This document shows, one piece after another, positions 44,329-53,087 of a stretch of DNA of 57,208 nt. Position numbers and translations under genes: made by a program. Origin of the DNA: Deltaproteobacteria bacterium (GTDB lineage Bacteria; Myxococcota_A; UBA9160; UBA4427); the NCBI GenBank assembly GCA_002719955.1, contig PBFW01000039.1:1-57208 (forward strand), read 5' to 3'. Positions within the stretch are counted from its first letter, which is position 1. Every line of letters starts with the position of its first letter. The notes beneath the pieces were generated by a model. That model was not told where the DNA came from. It ran no database searches and was given only the letters and a program-made list of their open reading frames with translations.

Positions 44329-44940
44329 ATGCTCAAGATCTACCACTCGAAACAGTCTCGTTCGACGCGCGTCGTCTGGCTCTGCGAGGAGATCGGCGTC
44401 CCCTACACCCTCGAAACTCTCTCGATGTTCACGCCGGAGATGAAGACTCCCGACTATCTGGCGATCCATCCCCTGGGCAAGGTTCCGGCGATCGACGACG
44501 GGGGGTTCGTCCTCTGGGAAACGGGCGCAATTTTTTCGTACCTCGTCGCGAGGTACACCGATGGCGCGCTGATCCCACCGCACGATACCCACACGGGCGC
44601 GCGCGCTGCTCAATGGATCGGCTACGGGGAGAATCCACTCACGATCATCATGGGCGAAGTAGCGGCCCATGGCGGACCGATCCCCGACGACATGAAGATC
44701 CCCGCCCTGGTCGATCGCGGCCGCGCGATCGCCCCAGCGCTGGTCGGTGTCGTCGAGCGGGCCCTCGGCGACCAACCCTTCATCCTGGGCGATGCATTCA
44801 GCGCGGCGGACATCATGCTCGTCTTCGGGCTGAATATCGCGCGGCACCTGCGATTCGTGAACGATGCGACTCCGCGGGTCCAGGACTACTGTGATCGCTT
44901 GATGGCGAGGCCGGCGTATCAGAGAGCGGCGGCTGTCTAG
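44329..44940 (+). CDS. Glutathione S-transferase family protein
   Basis: This 203-residue protein has the N-terminal thioredoxin-like domain starting LKIYHSKQSRSTRVVWLCEEIGVPY, with HPLGKVPAIDDGG and the glutathione-binding WETGAIFSYL. The helical C-terminal domain has GDAFSAADIMLVFGL. Such enzymes conjugate or remove glutathione from electrophilic compounds. The serines near position 10-12 are candidates for the thiol-activating residue. It lies 69 bp after the CMD-like gene in the same direction and converges with the sulfotransferase. Confidence 0.92.
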   Translation: MLKIYHSKQSRSTRVVWLCEEIGVPYTLETLSMFTPEMKTPDYLAIHPLGKVPAIDDGGFVLWETGAIFSYLVARYTDGALIPPHDTHTGARAAQWIGYGENPLTIIMGEVAAHGGPIPDDMKIPALVDRGRAIAPALVGVVERALGDQPFILGDAFSAADIMLVFGLNIARHLRFVNDATPRVQDYCDRLMARPAYQRAAAV

Positions 44941-44956
44941 CCTTCTTTGTCGGAGA

Positions 44957-45622
44957 TCAGGTCGCCTTCGTCCCGCGCTGGCGATAGAGCGAATCATCGA
45001 AAACCGAGATCATCCGCTCGACGATTTCCTCCTCGCCCCCATCGCCCGCCCCGCCTCTGACCAGACCGCTCGCCAGATTCGAATTCACCTCCAGGAATCG
45101 CAGCACGTCGCGTGCCGCGCGCTCCGGCGATTCGACGATTGTTGCATGCGACACGAAACAGGCTCGCACGCCCTCCTCCCGCGCGATCCAATCCCGGGCC
45201 GCGCGAAGGCTCCCCTCGAAGGCCGCACGAAGCGCCGCCTCCTGCTCAGCGCTCGTCCGCTCACCGAGGCGGGCGAGCATCTCGTGTTGAGAAGCGAGCA
45301 CCTCATCGAGTTCTCGCTCGATGAGGACCACGAAATACTCGTAATCGGAGGGGAGCAAGAAGAGGAGCGGAGCGACGACCTTGATCACCCGCCCGACGGC
45401 CTCCGCCAGAAACGAGGCGTCGGTCGGAAGCTTCCGGACCGGCTCGAACTCGAAATAGCCGAGCGGATTATCGGGGTCCGGCGGCCGCGCTCCGTCCGTC
45501 AACAACGAGAGTCCGGCCGCTTCGAGCATCTGCATCATCATCGATGTTCCCGATCGAGGCAGACCCGAGACGACGACGATCTTGGGGCGCCCTGCGCCGG
45601 TCCGCAGCCCCTCCTCGCTCAT
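44957..45622 (-). CDS. Sulfotransferase-family P-loop protein
   Basis: This 221-residue protein starts with VVSGLPRSGTSMMMQML, the 5'-phosphosulfate-binding loop of PAPS-dependent sulfotransferases. The middle contains EFEPVRKLPTDASFLAEAVGRVIKVVAPLLFLLP and YFVVLIERELDEVLASQHEML, where R in LIERE fits the 3'-phosphate site. It is shorter than typical 250-300 residue sulfotransferases but resembles the small bacterial set found in diverse gene clusters. It should add a sulfo group to a hydroxyl or amine of unknown identity. It converges with the GST and ends a leftward pair with the SDR gene upstream. Confidence 0.82.
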   Translation of the reverse strand: MSEEGLRTGAGRPKIVVVSGLPRSGTSMMMQMLEAAGLSLLTDGARPPDPDNPLGYFEFEPVRKLPTDASFLAEAVGRVIKVVAPLLFLLPSDYEYFVVLIERELDEVLASQHEMLARLGERTSAEQEAALRAAFEGSLRAARDWIAREEGVRACFVSHATIVESPERAARDVLRFLEVNSNLASGLVRGGAGDGGEEEIVERMISVFDDSLYRQRGTKAT

Positions 45623-45683
45623 GAGGAGGCGAGCCCGGATCCTCGAACTCGCGGAAGATCAGCCGCCGGGAACGAGAATCCGA

Positions 45684-46535
45684 TCAAACCGTCGACTCGA
45701 CGTCCGCCAACATGAAGGCATCCCCTAATACCTGCGTGCCGTCGAGGCTATGCACCTTGCGCGCCGCGTAGTGGACGATGTCACGACTCGTGATGACCCT
45801 TCCGACATGTCGGCCCGTGCACAGCTCGAGTGCACCCTCGGCCATCATTTCCACGGGCTCGACCCAGTCGGGGTTCTTGCGCGCGATATCGCGTACATAA
45901 TCCGCGCCCGTGGTGAGAACGATCGACGTGGGCATCATGCAATTCACGAAGATCTCGTGCGCCTGAAGTTCGTGCGCAAGGGCAACCGTGTAGCGGTCAA
46001 GGCAGGCTTTCGTCGCTCCGTAGGCGCCAATGATCCAGGCGGCCTCTTTCGAGTCGCGATAGGGCAGTTCGGGCTGGCTCGAGGTCGCACTGCCGATATT
46101 GAGGATCCAACCGCCACCCCGCGTCTTCATATTCGGCAGGCATTGCTGGGCGAGGTCGACCGGCGCATTGACGTTCAGCTCGTACATCCGATTGCGTTCG
46201 TCGTTGGTGGTCTCGCTCGGGAGCTTCATGCAGCCGGCGGCCGCGTTGTTCACGAGAATATCGATCGGACCGAAGAATTCACTGGCTCGGCTGATCAGAT
46301 CCTCTCGCGCGCCGGGATCGAGCAGATCACAGGCGATCGCGGCCGCCTTCGCCCCGGCGTCCTGGATTTCCGTCGCGATCGCCTCGAGGGTGCCCGGAAG
46401 CTTCCCGTGTGCCCCCATCCGAGAGGCGTTGACGACGACCGAGGCCCCTTCGGAAGCCAATCGTCGGGCGATCGCCTTTCCGATCCCCCGGCTCGCCCCC
46501 GTGACCAGCGCCACTTTCCCGTCACATCGTCCCAT
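45684..46535 (-). CDS. Short-chain dehydrogenase/reductase (SDR)
   Basis: This 283-residue SDR has the classical TGASRGIG loop, NNAAAGCM (variant of NNAG), the catalytic IGSATS, and YGATK; a long insertion lies between the serine and the tyrosine (PELPYRDSKEAAW). Its C-terminal tail VLGDAFMLADVES is longer than usual. The start is the ATG at 46535, preceded by GGGAGGAG; the adjacent GTG is an alternative. It lies 61 bp upstream of the sulfotransferase and may share its transcript. Substrate unknown. Confidence 0.88.
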   Translation of the reverse strand: MGRCDGKVALVTGASRGIGKAIARRLASEGASVVVNASRMGAHGKLPGTLEAIATEIQDAGAKAAAIACDLLDPGAREDLISRASEFFGPIDILVNNAAAGCMKLPSETTNDERNRMYELNVNAPVDLAQQCLPNMKTRGGGWILNIGSATSSQPELPYRDSKEAAWIIGAYGATKACLDRYTVALAHELQAHEIFVNCMMPTSIVLTTGADYVRDIARKNPDWVEPVEMMAEGALELCTGRHVGRVITSRDIVHYAARKVHSLDGTQVLGDAFMLADVESTV

Positions 46536-46821
46536 CACGCGCTCCTCCCGTATCGCTCGTTCGCGGGAAGGCTACACCCGTGCGGGCCTCGATTCCATTG
46601 GCCGATGGGCAGCCGCGTCAGCACGTCGACCGCCGCCCCGAGTCTCACGAAGCGCCCACGCATTCGGTGCGAGGAGGACGTCGCGCCCCAAGAGACGGGC
46701 ACAACGAAATCTCGCTTCGCCAGGACGCGAAAAAAGCGACCTCGGGGACCACGCAACGAAGTCGTGAAGGCCTAGAATCCGGAGGATCCCCCAGCGCCTG
46801 AACGGGCAGGAGCCAACACAG

Positions 46822-48060
46822 ATGTCCACCGCCTATATCGTCGACGCCGCGCGCACACCCCGAGGAATCGGGAAACCCGGCCGAGGTGCGCTCTCCGAGA
46901 TCCACCCCCAGCGTCTGCTCGGCAGCGTGCTCGCCGCCCTGCGCGACCGCAACGGGCTCGCGACCGCGGAGGTCGACGACGTCGTGATCGGATGCAGCGC
47001 GCAGATCGGCAAGCAGGGAGCCTGTATCGGTCGCATGGGCGTACTCGATGCGGGTTGGGACACCGCGGCACCCGCGTTCACCCTCGACCGTTTTTGCGGC
47101 TCCGGCATCACCGCCGTGAATCTCGCCGCCGCAAATATCATGAGCGGAATGGCCGACCTCTGTGTGGCCGGTGGCGTCGAGATGATGTCCTACACGGGAT
47201 CGCTTCAGCGACCCGGTGGCGTCGCGACCATGGATAATGGCAATCTCCATCTGCGCGAGCTCCATCCCCAGCCCCATCAAGGGATCTGCGCCGACATGAT
47301 CGCGACCCTCGACGGCATCGGTCGCAAGGAGGTAGACGAACTCAGCTGCGAGAGCCAGCGGCGCGCACAGATCGCGATCGAAGAAGGCCGCTTCGACAAG
47401 AGCCTCATCCCGGTCCATCACGACGATGGTGAGTTGGCGCTCGACAAGGACGAGTTTCCGCGCGCCGGAACGACCATGGAGACGCTCGGCGAACTCAAGA
47501 CGGTCTTCGATCAGTTCATGGGCGCACCGATCGATGAGAGCGGCGAGACCTTTTCCCAACTCGTCGCGCGCGCTTATCCCGATCTCGAAATCAAACACGT
47601 CCACCATGCCGGAAACAGTTCGGGCGTCGTCGACGGCGCCGCGGGCCTGGTGCTTGCCTCGGAGGATTATCTCGCCAAGAGCGGGATGAAGCCCCGAGCC
47701 CGAATCGTCGCGATGGCCACGACCGCCGGAAATCCGACGCTCATGCTGAACGAGCCCGGCCCCGCGGCGCGCAAGGTCTGCGAGAAGGCGGGCCTCTCCC
47801 TCGACGACATCGATCTCTTCGAGGTCAACGAAGCCTTTGCAGTGGTCGCCTACAAGTTCCTGCGCGATCTCGAGATCGATCCGGAGAAGGTCAACGTGAA
47901 TGGCGGCGCGATCGCGCTCGGTCATCCGATCGCAGCGACGGGTTCGATCCTGATCGGAACGGCGCTGGATGAACTCGAGCGGCGTGGCGACTCGAAAGCC
48001 CTGATCACGATGTGCACCGGAGGGGGCATGGCGCCGGCGGTCATCATCGAGCGGGTCTAG
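46822..48060 (+). CDS. Acetyl-CoA C-acyltransferase (thiolase)
   Basis: This 412-residue enzyme cleaves 3-ketoacyl-CoA with CoA, or condenses acetyl-CoA. The nucleophilic cysteine is C92 in DRFCGSGITAV; the base histidine is in GAIALGHPIAATG and the second cysteine in TMCTGGGM, all in their expected places. FEVNEAFAVV is also conserved. The DRFCGSG motif is typical of degradative or FadA/FadI-like thiolases. It lies upstream of an LLM/PPOX pair and is separated from the SDR by 286 bp of divergent region. It fits a fatty acid or steroid side-chain oxidation role. Confidence 0.94.
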   Translation: MSTAYIVDAARTPRGIGKPGRGALSEIHPQRLLGSVLAALRDRNGLATAEVDDVVIGCSAQIGKQGACIGRMGVLDAGWDTAAPAFTLDRFCGSGITAVNLAAANIMSGMADLCVAGGVEMMSYTGSLQRPGGVATMDNGNLHLRELHPQPHQGICADMIATLDGIGRKEVDELSCESQRRAQIAIEEGRFDKSLIPVHHDDGELALDKDEFPRAGTTMETLGELKTVFDQFMGAPIDESGETFSQLVARAYPDLEIKHVHHAGNSSGVVDGAAGLVLASEDYLAKSGMKPRARIVAMATTAGNPTLMLNEPGPAARKVCEKAGLSLDDIDLFEVNEAFAVVAYKFLRDLEIDPEKVNVNGGAIALGHPIAATGSILIGTALDELERRGDSKALITMCTGGGMAPAVIIERV

Positions 48061-48112
48061 ACTCGGTCCGAGAGCGCCCGTGTCGAGGCGCCCGGAACGA
48101 GGAGTCCCTTTG

Positions 48113-48964
48113 ATGTCCGAATCGGTCCGCCTGACCTTCAAGACCCTCCCGAGCGGAACGGAGTGGGAGACGCTGCTCGGCTGGTGGCTCGAAGCGGAAG
48201 GGATCGAAGCCCTCGACGGCGGCTGGCTCTTCGACCATTTCTATCCGATCTACGGCGACCCCAGCGGCCCCTGCTTCGAGGGCTGGACCGCGCTTTCGTA
48301 TCTCGCCGGGCGGACCCAACGCCTGCGGCTTGGCTTGATGGTGACGGGCAATCCCTATCGGCACCCCACGGTCCTGGCGAATATGGCGGCGACTTACGAC
48401 GTCTTTTCAGAGGGACGGCTCGACCTCGGTCTCGGAGCGGGCTGGAACGAGCTCGAGGCCAATGCCTACGGCATTCCCTTCGGCACGATGGGAGAACGTC
48501 TCGATTCACTCGAAGAAGCGATCCCCCTCATCAAGAGCCTGTTTCGCGAGAAGGTCACGAACTTCGAAGGCGTTCATTACACCGTCCGCGACGCCTATTG
48601 CGAACCCAAGCCGCGGCAGCCGGGCGGGCCCCCGCTCACGATCGGCGGTCAGGGCGAGAAACGAACCCTGCGTATCGCGGCACGGTTCGCAGACGACTGG
48701 AATTTCCCCGGTGGAACGCCCGAACAATTCGCCCACAAGATCGACGTCCTGCACGAACATTGCACCGATGTCGGGCGCGACCCCAGGGAGATCGTCTGCT
48801 CGACCCATGTGATCGCCGGAGCCGAATTCAATGAGACAGCGGACAATGCGGCCGCCTTCGTCGAGGCCGGCGCCTCGCATCTCTGTCTCTACTTCTTCGA
48901 CCTCTCCGATCGAGCCGTCCTCGGCAAGACGGTCGAAGCCGTCTCCGCTGTCCTCGGACATTAG
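48113..48964 (+). CDS. LLM class F420-dependent oxidoreductase (TIGR03560-like)
   Basis: This 283-residue luciferase-like protein has GWLFDHFYPIYG, RLRLGLMVTGNPYRHP, GRLDLGLGAGWNELEANAYGIPFG and PPLTIGGQGEKRTLRIAARFADDWN, the layout of the F420-dependent group with the bulge motif. It should transfer hydride from reduced F420 to an organic substrate. The ATG has GAGGAG 8 bases upstream, 52 bp after the thiolase. Only 4 bp separate it from the PPOX-fold gene, a pair often seen when both use F420. The specific reaction is unknown. Confidence 0.92.
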   Translation: MSESVRLTFKTLPSGTEWETLLGWWLEAEGIEALDGGWLFDHFYPIYGDPSGPCFEGWTALSYLAGRTQRLRLGLMVTGNPYRHPTVLANMAATYDVFSEGRLDLGLGAGWNELEANAYGIPFGTMGERLDSLEEAIPLIKSLFREKVTNFEGVHYTVRDAYCEPKPRQPGGPPLTIGGQGEKRTLRIAARFADDWNFPGGTPEQFAHKIDVLHEHCTDVGRDPREIVCSTHVIAGAEFNETADNAAAFVEAGASHLCLYFFDLSDRAVLGKTVEAVSAVLGH

Positions 48965-48968
48965 ATCG

Positions 48969-49445
48969 ATGGGAAAGAATCAGCGATCCCTGGTCCGCAT
49001 GAGTGATGCTGAGATCGACGACTATCTCTCCGTCCATCGCGCCGCCACGATGGCCACGCTCGGACCGGATGGATTGATCCATCAGGTCGCGATGTATTTC
49101 GGCTGGTTCGACGGAGCGCTCCACGTCCTCTCGAAAGAGAGGGCCCAGAAGATTGTCAATCTTCGACGCGATCCGCGTTGTTCGATCCACGTCGAGAGCG
49201 GTGACCGTTACGAGGAGCTGGCGGGTGTGAACCTGGCGGGCCGAGCCGAGATCCTCGAAGATGCGAAGTCGCTCTGGACAATCGCGATCCACCTGAACGA
49301 ACGTCGGCAGGGGCCCTGGCAGGAATCACGCCGCGCCGCGGTCGAGGCCGTGCTTCACAACCGGGTCGGTGTCCGGCTGCGGCCGGACAGGGTCATCTCC
49401 TGGGACCACGCGAAGCTGCCGCCGGAAAGCCAGGCCACGGGTTAG
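48969..49445 (+). CDS. Pyridoxamine 5'-phosphate oxidase-fold protein, PPOX class F420-type
   Basis: This 158-residue split-barrel protein follows the pattern of F420-dependent PPOX proteins: RMSDAEIDDYLSVHRAATMATLGPDGLIHQVAMYFGWFDGALHVLSKERAQKIVNLRRDPRCSIHVESGD. The RAQKIVNLRRDPR stretch fits the cofactor phosphate/lysine region of the family. Relatives reduce quinones, aflatoxins or biliverdin with F420H2. It starts 4 bp after the LLM gene, so the two are certainly co-transcribed. Which cofactor is really used cannot be decided from sequence alone. Confidence 0.87.
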   Translation: MGKNQRSLVRMSDAEIDDYLSVHRAATMATLGPDGLIHQVAMYFGWFDGALHVLSKERAQKIVNLRRDPRCSIHVESGDRYEELAGVNLAGRAEILEDAKSLWTIAIHLNERRQGPWQESRRAAVEAVLHNRVGVRLRPDRVISWDHAKLPPESQATG

Positions 49446-49523
49446 CCGAGGCAGCGAAATCCGCGGGGGGCCGGTTGCGCGCGATGTACAATATTCGCGA
49501 GCGAAAAGGAAACGGGAGAGGGT

Positions 49524-50024
49524 ATGGGCGCTGGCACCTGGGAGAGTCACCACGCGATTTCGACGCTGATGTTCCGCTATGCCGAGTGCGTCGATCAAGC
49601 GAATTTCGACGGGCTCTCCGAACTCTTCGCCCACGGGACGATCCGTTCGACCTCGGCCAAGAAGGCCGATGAGGGAATGCGGGGCGAAGCGGTCGGTCGA
49701 TTCTACGCCGCCACCAACCGGGTCCACGAGGACGGCACGCTTCGCACGAGACACCTGGCGACGAATGTGCAGATCGAGATCGACGAGGCGGCGGACTCGG
49801 CCACCGCGCGCTCGTATTATGTCGTCCTCCAGTCGACCCCTGATCTCCCCTTCCAGGCGATCGTCGGCGGCCGCTACGAGGACCACTTCGTCCGCGCCGG
49901 CGGCGAGTGGCGATTCGACGACCGACTGATCCGGGTCGATCAACTCGGGGACCTGTCCGAACATCTGAGCTTTGACCTGTCGGAGGGTGGGATCCGCTCC
50001 GAAGACGTCGTGACGAAGCGCTGA
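49524..50024 (+). CDS. NTF2-fold (SnoaL-like) protein
   Basis: This 166-residue protein has a SnoaL_4-type N-terminus (AISTLMFRYAECVDQANFDGLSELFAHG), then EGMRGEAVGRFYAATNRVHEDG, RTRHLATNVQIEIDEAADSATARSYYVV, and GRYEDHFVRAGGEWRFDDRLIRVD. It resembles the 31125 protein in layout and the beta subunits of ring-hydroxylating oxygenases in fold. The R-H pair in TRHLATN is a common feature of these proteins. It follows the PPOX gene by 78 bp in the same direction and may be part of the same operon. Function unknown. Confidence 0.8.
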   Translation: MGAGTWESHHAISTLMFRYAECVDQANFDGLSELFAHGTIRSTSAKKADEGMRGEAVGRFYAATNRVHEDGTLRTRHLATNVQIEIDEAADSATARSYYVVLQSTPDLPFQAIVGGRYEDHFVRAGGEWRFDDRLIRVDQLGDLSEHLSFDLSEGGIRSEDVVTKR

Positions 50025-50068
50025 CCCGAGATCGCGCCGTCGATTTTCGCCGTAGGATTCGATGCGGC

Positions 50069-51160
50069 TCAGTCGAGCGCGATCCTCAGGATCCGATCCC
50101 CAGCGAACGAACCCACGAAGAGTTCGTCGCCGATCACGAGACCGACGGTGCCCCCGCCCATGGGTGGGCCTTCGTTGCGATAGAGCACCTCGGTCTCCAT
50201 CGTGACCGGATCGATCGCGACGATCTCGAACGCGATCGGACAGAAACCCTTCTCGATCGCCGCGCAGAGCCCGAAATCCACATCCTCGTCGGCGGGCACG
50301 GACGCGACAACGAGTCGTCCATCGGGCGCCCAACGCGCGTTGTCCAGCCCGAGCACCTGAGCGGTCGCTTCGACCTCGCCCGTCGCGCGAACGATCCGGC
50401 GGACCTCTCCGTCCCCGGCACTATTCAGGAAGACCAAACGACCATCCGCAGAAACCTCGATGCCGTTGGGCATGGCGCCCTCGCTCCCCGGAAGCCGGCC
50501 AAAACCCTCTTCGCGCGTCCAGGTCACGACATAACCCGAGGCGACCCCACTGCTGAAGGCAGCGGCAAGGTCATCCTCCGCGGATAGACGTTCCATCATA
50601 TTCGTGGCGAGGAAGCCCCCGCTCGGGATCGCGGCGACGGAATTGATCCAGGTCCGCTCGGGTGCGACCGCGCAGCCACGCCAGAGGACCGAGAATTCGC
50701 TGCCCCCGCCCACGACCTCGAAGAATTCGATCGACTCGCGGCCGCCGTGTTGGACCGCCAGCAACTGCAGCGCACCATCGGGGCGTTCGGATAGATGGAT
50801 GCCGTGCGGACTGAAGGCCGGCGGCGGCGGCCCGGGGCAGGCGGGATCTCCCCAGATCGCCTCGGCGCCGTCGGCCTCACCGCCGCTGAAGAGCACCCTG
50901 CGCTCTTCGCTGCCCAGGGTGAAGAGCGCCAATCGTCCGGCCCGGGTTCCATCCATCGCGCCGTATTCGCTCACGAGAATCGCCTCGCCACCCGGCAGCG
51001 CCACAAGATCCTCGGGGCTCTGGAAGAGGCAGATCGGGCGCGCGGGCCCCTCCGGTTCGCAGCCGGGCACGGCCGGGATGCGAGACGGTGAAGTGGCGCA
51101 AGCGGCGATCGCGATCAGCGTAGAAGCGACCGATGCCAGGGCGGAGCGACTTGAAGACAT
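50069..51160 (-). CDS. Beta-propeller lipoprotein (paraoxonase/SMP-30-like)
   Basis: This 363-residue protein has a lipoprotein signal ending AIAAC (C21) and a six-bladed propeller. Blade sequences include PEDLVALPGGEAILVSEYG, FSPHGIHLSERPDGALQLLAVQHG, WINSVAAIPSGGFLATNMM, MPNGIEVSADGRLVFLN and LDNARWAPDGRLVVASVP. PHGIHL and the Asn/Asp positions in the blades are like the calcium site of paraoxonases and SMP-30-like lactonases. It is likely anchored in the periplasm. The start ATG is behind GAGAGGAGG. It converges with the NTF2 gene across 44 bp. Likely a lactonase or esterase, but uncertain. Confidence 0.8.
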   Translation of the reverse strand: MSSSRSALASVASTLIAIAACATSPSRIPAVPGCEPEGPARPICLFQSPEDLVALPGGEAILVSEYGAMDGTRAGRLALFTLGSEERRVLFSGGEADGAEAIWGDPACPGPPPPAFSPHGIHLSERPDGALQLLAVQHGGRESIEFFEVVGGGSEFSVLWRGCAVAPERTWINSVAAIPSGGFLATNMMERLSAEDDLAAAFSSGVASGYVVTWTREEGFGRLPGSEGAMPNGIEVSADGRLVFLNSAGDGEVRRIVRATGEVEATAQVLGLDNARWAPDGRLVVASVPADEDVDFGLCAAIEKGFCPIAFEIVAIDPVTMETEVLYRNEGPPMGGGTVGLVIGDELFVGSFAGDRILRIALD

Positions 51161-51301
51161 GATCCTCCTCTCGAGGATTTCGATCGATGGTGTTGAGGGG
51201 CAACCCTCGAACGCTACCAGCACGACCAGACCTGGCCACTCGGGCCGCCGGCGGGGTCCCCGTCACATCATATCCTTCGCGCGAACCACCCGATCGGCAG
51301 A

Positions 51302-51650
51302 TCAGACGCGACCGCCCCGACGCCGGTGAAGCGCCAGCAGACCGAGGCCAAGCAATAATGCTGCGCTCGGCTGGGGCACCAAGATGAACTCCAGATCGTC
51401 GGTCGTGATCGCCGCGTTCTCCGCACCGGGCGCGAGCATCGTCGTCTGCCCCTCTGCCGGATCACGATCGCACTCGGCGCATCCGCCGCGATCTCGAAGC
51501 GCAACCCCTCCGATATACTCTCGAATCCAGACGCCGATCAGCTCTCGGCCACGGCTCCACAACTCGCGGAGAGCTGATGGAGGCCGAATTCGAGCCCGTT
51601 CGCCGTCGGTGTCGGCTCCCCGAAGGCCCCCCGAATCGTCCGGGACGTCT
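51302..51650 (-). pseudogene. Decayed PEP-CTERM protein gene
   Basis: The last 45 residues end with VPQPSAALLLGLGLLALHRRRGG, the sorting signal of PEP-CTERM proteins (Pro-x-Pro, a hydrophobic helix, then arginines). Upstream, protein-like sequence (TPTANGLEFGLHQLSASCGAV, LRFEIAADAPSAIVI) is in another frame, which is itself interrupted by a TGA at 51538-51540 and must shift near 51445 to join the signal. No export signal peptide survives. Two lesions make a pseudogene the simplest reading. An intact PEP-CTERM gene lies at 53729. The remaining bases between 51161 and 51854 show nothing else recognisable. Confidence 0.6.
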
Positions 51651-51854
51651 TCGAAAGAGACCGTCCCTCGGGGTCGTGCTGAAATTCCCGTACGATGCGG
51701 CGCGAGCCCCCTCGGCTCATCCGAGCGAGCCCACTAGACCCACATACGCGGCGACGACCACCCAATTCCAACCCAAATGCCTCCGGCCGCGACCAACCTC
51801 GACGACTGGGCTGAGAGGATGCCCTACGTTCTTCGCCTGCAAGGGAGGCGCGCC

Positions 51855-53018
51855 ATGAGCGAGTGGGCGAAGCAAGAAATCGGGGCGGGGAGGGCCACAG
51901 ATGTCGACTGTCTCGACGACGTCTGCGATTTACCGGGCGCCCAACCGGTGAACTCGGGCTTGGCCGAGGTCACCCCCGATATCGAATTATCCGACGACGA
52001 TCCCGAGCGCTGGCTCGATTTCGCGGAGAAGCGTGGCTGGGGCGACGGGCTCCCGCTGATCCCGCCGACACCGGCGCGGGTCCAGGCCGCACTCGATCTG
52101 CTGCCGCCCGCGCTCGACCCGGACGAGGTCATCGCCCACCTGCCGCCACGTGGTGGACTCGCCACGCGGCGCGTGCTCGCGATCAACGCGGTCATGGCCG
52201 GCTGCCGCCCCGACACCCTCCCCGTCCTCACCACTGCGGTCCGCGCCCTCGCCCGGCCCGAACTCAACCTGCGCGGGGTCAATGCGACCACCCACCCCGT
52301 CGCCCCCCTGATCATCGTTCACGGCGCGGCCGTCGAAGCGCTGGGCTTCAACGCGGGGCTCGGCGCCTTCGGCCCCGGATGTCGCGCCAATGCCAGCGTC
52401 GGACGGGCGATGCGCCTGGTCCTCCAGAATGTCGCCGGTGCGCGACCGGGCGCGGGAGATGCCGCGACCCAGGGCCAGCCTTCGAAATACAGCTATTGTG
52501 TCGCCGAGAATCTCCCCGAGAGCCCCTGGGAGAGCTATGCGTCGAGCGTCGGTATCCCCCTCGGTCTCGAGACCCGGAGCGCCATCACCGTCACCTGCGG
52601 TGAGAACCCGCATAACGTCCAGGACCACGAATGCGCGACGCCCGCACATACCCTCGAACAGATCGCGAGCGTGATGGCCACGCTCGGATCGAATAACGCC
52701 CCAGTCTCGTCTGCGGAGTGGTTCGTCTTCCTCGGTCCGGAACACGCCGCGAGCCTCGCGGACGCGGGCTGGAGCCGCCGCGACGTTCAAATCTTCCTCT
52801 ACGAGAAGGCGCGTCTTCCCGCCGCGCGCTTCCGGCGCGCCTTCGAAATCACGCAATACGCGGACTGGGAGCGAACCCTCGCCGACGATGACCTCAAACC
52901 GATGATGCGCGACCCCGGTCTGATCCGCGTGATGGTGATCGGCGGCGCCGGCAAGCATTCCAGCGTCGTTCCCAGCTGGGGGATGACCGCCAGCGCCACA
53001 CTGCCCCTCGAAAACTGA
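51855..53018 (+). CDS. UGSC-selenoprotein partner protein (unknown function), copy 2
   Basis: This 387-residue protein is a homologue of the product at 25985. Shared blocks are GWGDGLPLIPPTPARV, AINAVMAGCRPD (C117), GPGCRANASVGRAMRLV, CVAENLP, and GPEHAASLADAGWSRRDVQIFL. It is longer at the N-terminus, with DVDCLDDVCD adding two cysteines, and at the C-terminus. No membrane segment or signal is seen. Start is the ATG at 51855 with GGGAGG six bases upstream. It lies 69 bp upstream of the second selenoprotein gene and is probably its working partner. The two copies are diverged, so they may handle different substrates. Confidence 0.8.
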   Translation: MSEWAKQEIGAGRATDVDCLDDVCDLPGAQPVNSGLAEVTPDIELSDDDPERWLDFAEKRGWGDGLPLIPPTPARVQAALDLLPPALDPDEVIAHLPPRGGLATRRVLAINAVMAGCRPDTLPVLTTAVRALARPELNLRGVNATTHPVAPLIIVHGAAVEALGFNAGLGAFGPGCRANASVGRAMRLVLQNVAGARPGAGDAATQGQPSKYSYCVAENLPESPWESYASSVGIPLGLETRSAITVTCGENPHNVQDHECATPAHTLEQIASVMATLGSNNAPVSSAEWFVFLGPEHAASLADAGWSRRDVQIFLYEKARLPAARFRRAFEITQYADWERTLADDDLKPMMRDPGLIRVMVIGGAGKHSSVVPSWGMTASATLPLEN

Positions 53019-53087
53019 TACGCAGCTCGCCCGCGGGGGCGCGGGCGTCGGAACGCTGATATAAACCGGAAAAGACGAGGAGAATAC

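Noticed and set aside
51538..51540. In-frame TGA in the PEP-CTERM remnant as a third selenocysteine codon
   Set aside because: The context AES-TGA-SAS has no nearby Cys, no hairpin at the +19 to +23 position, and a further frameshift follows. Ordinary decay explains it.
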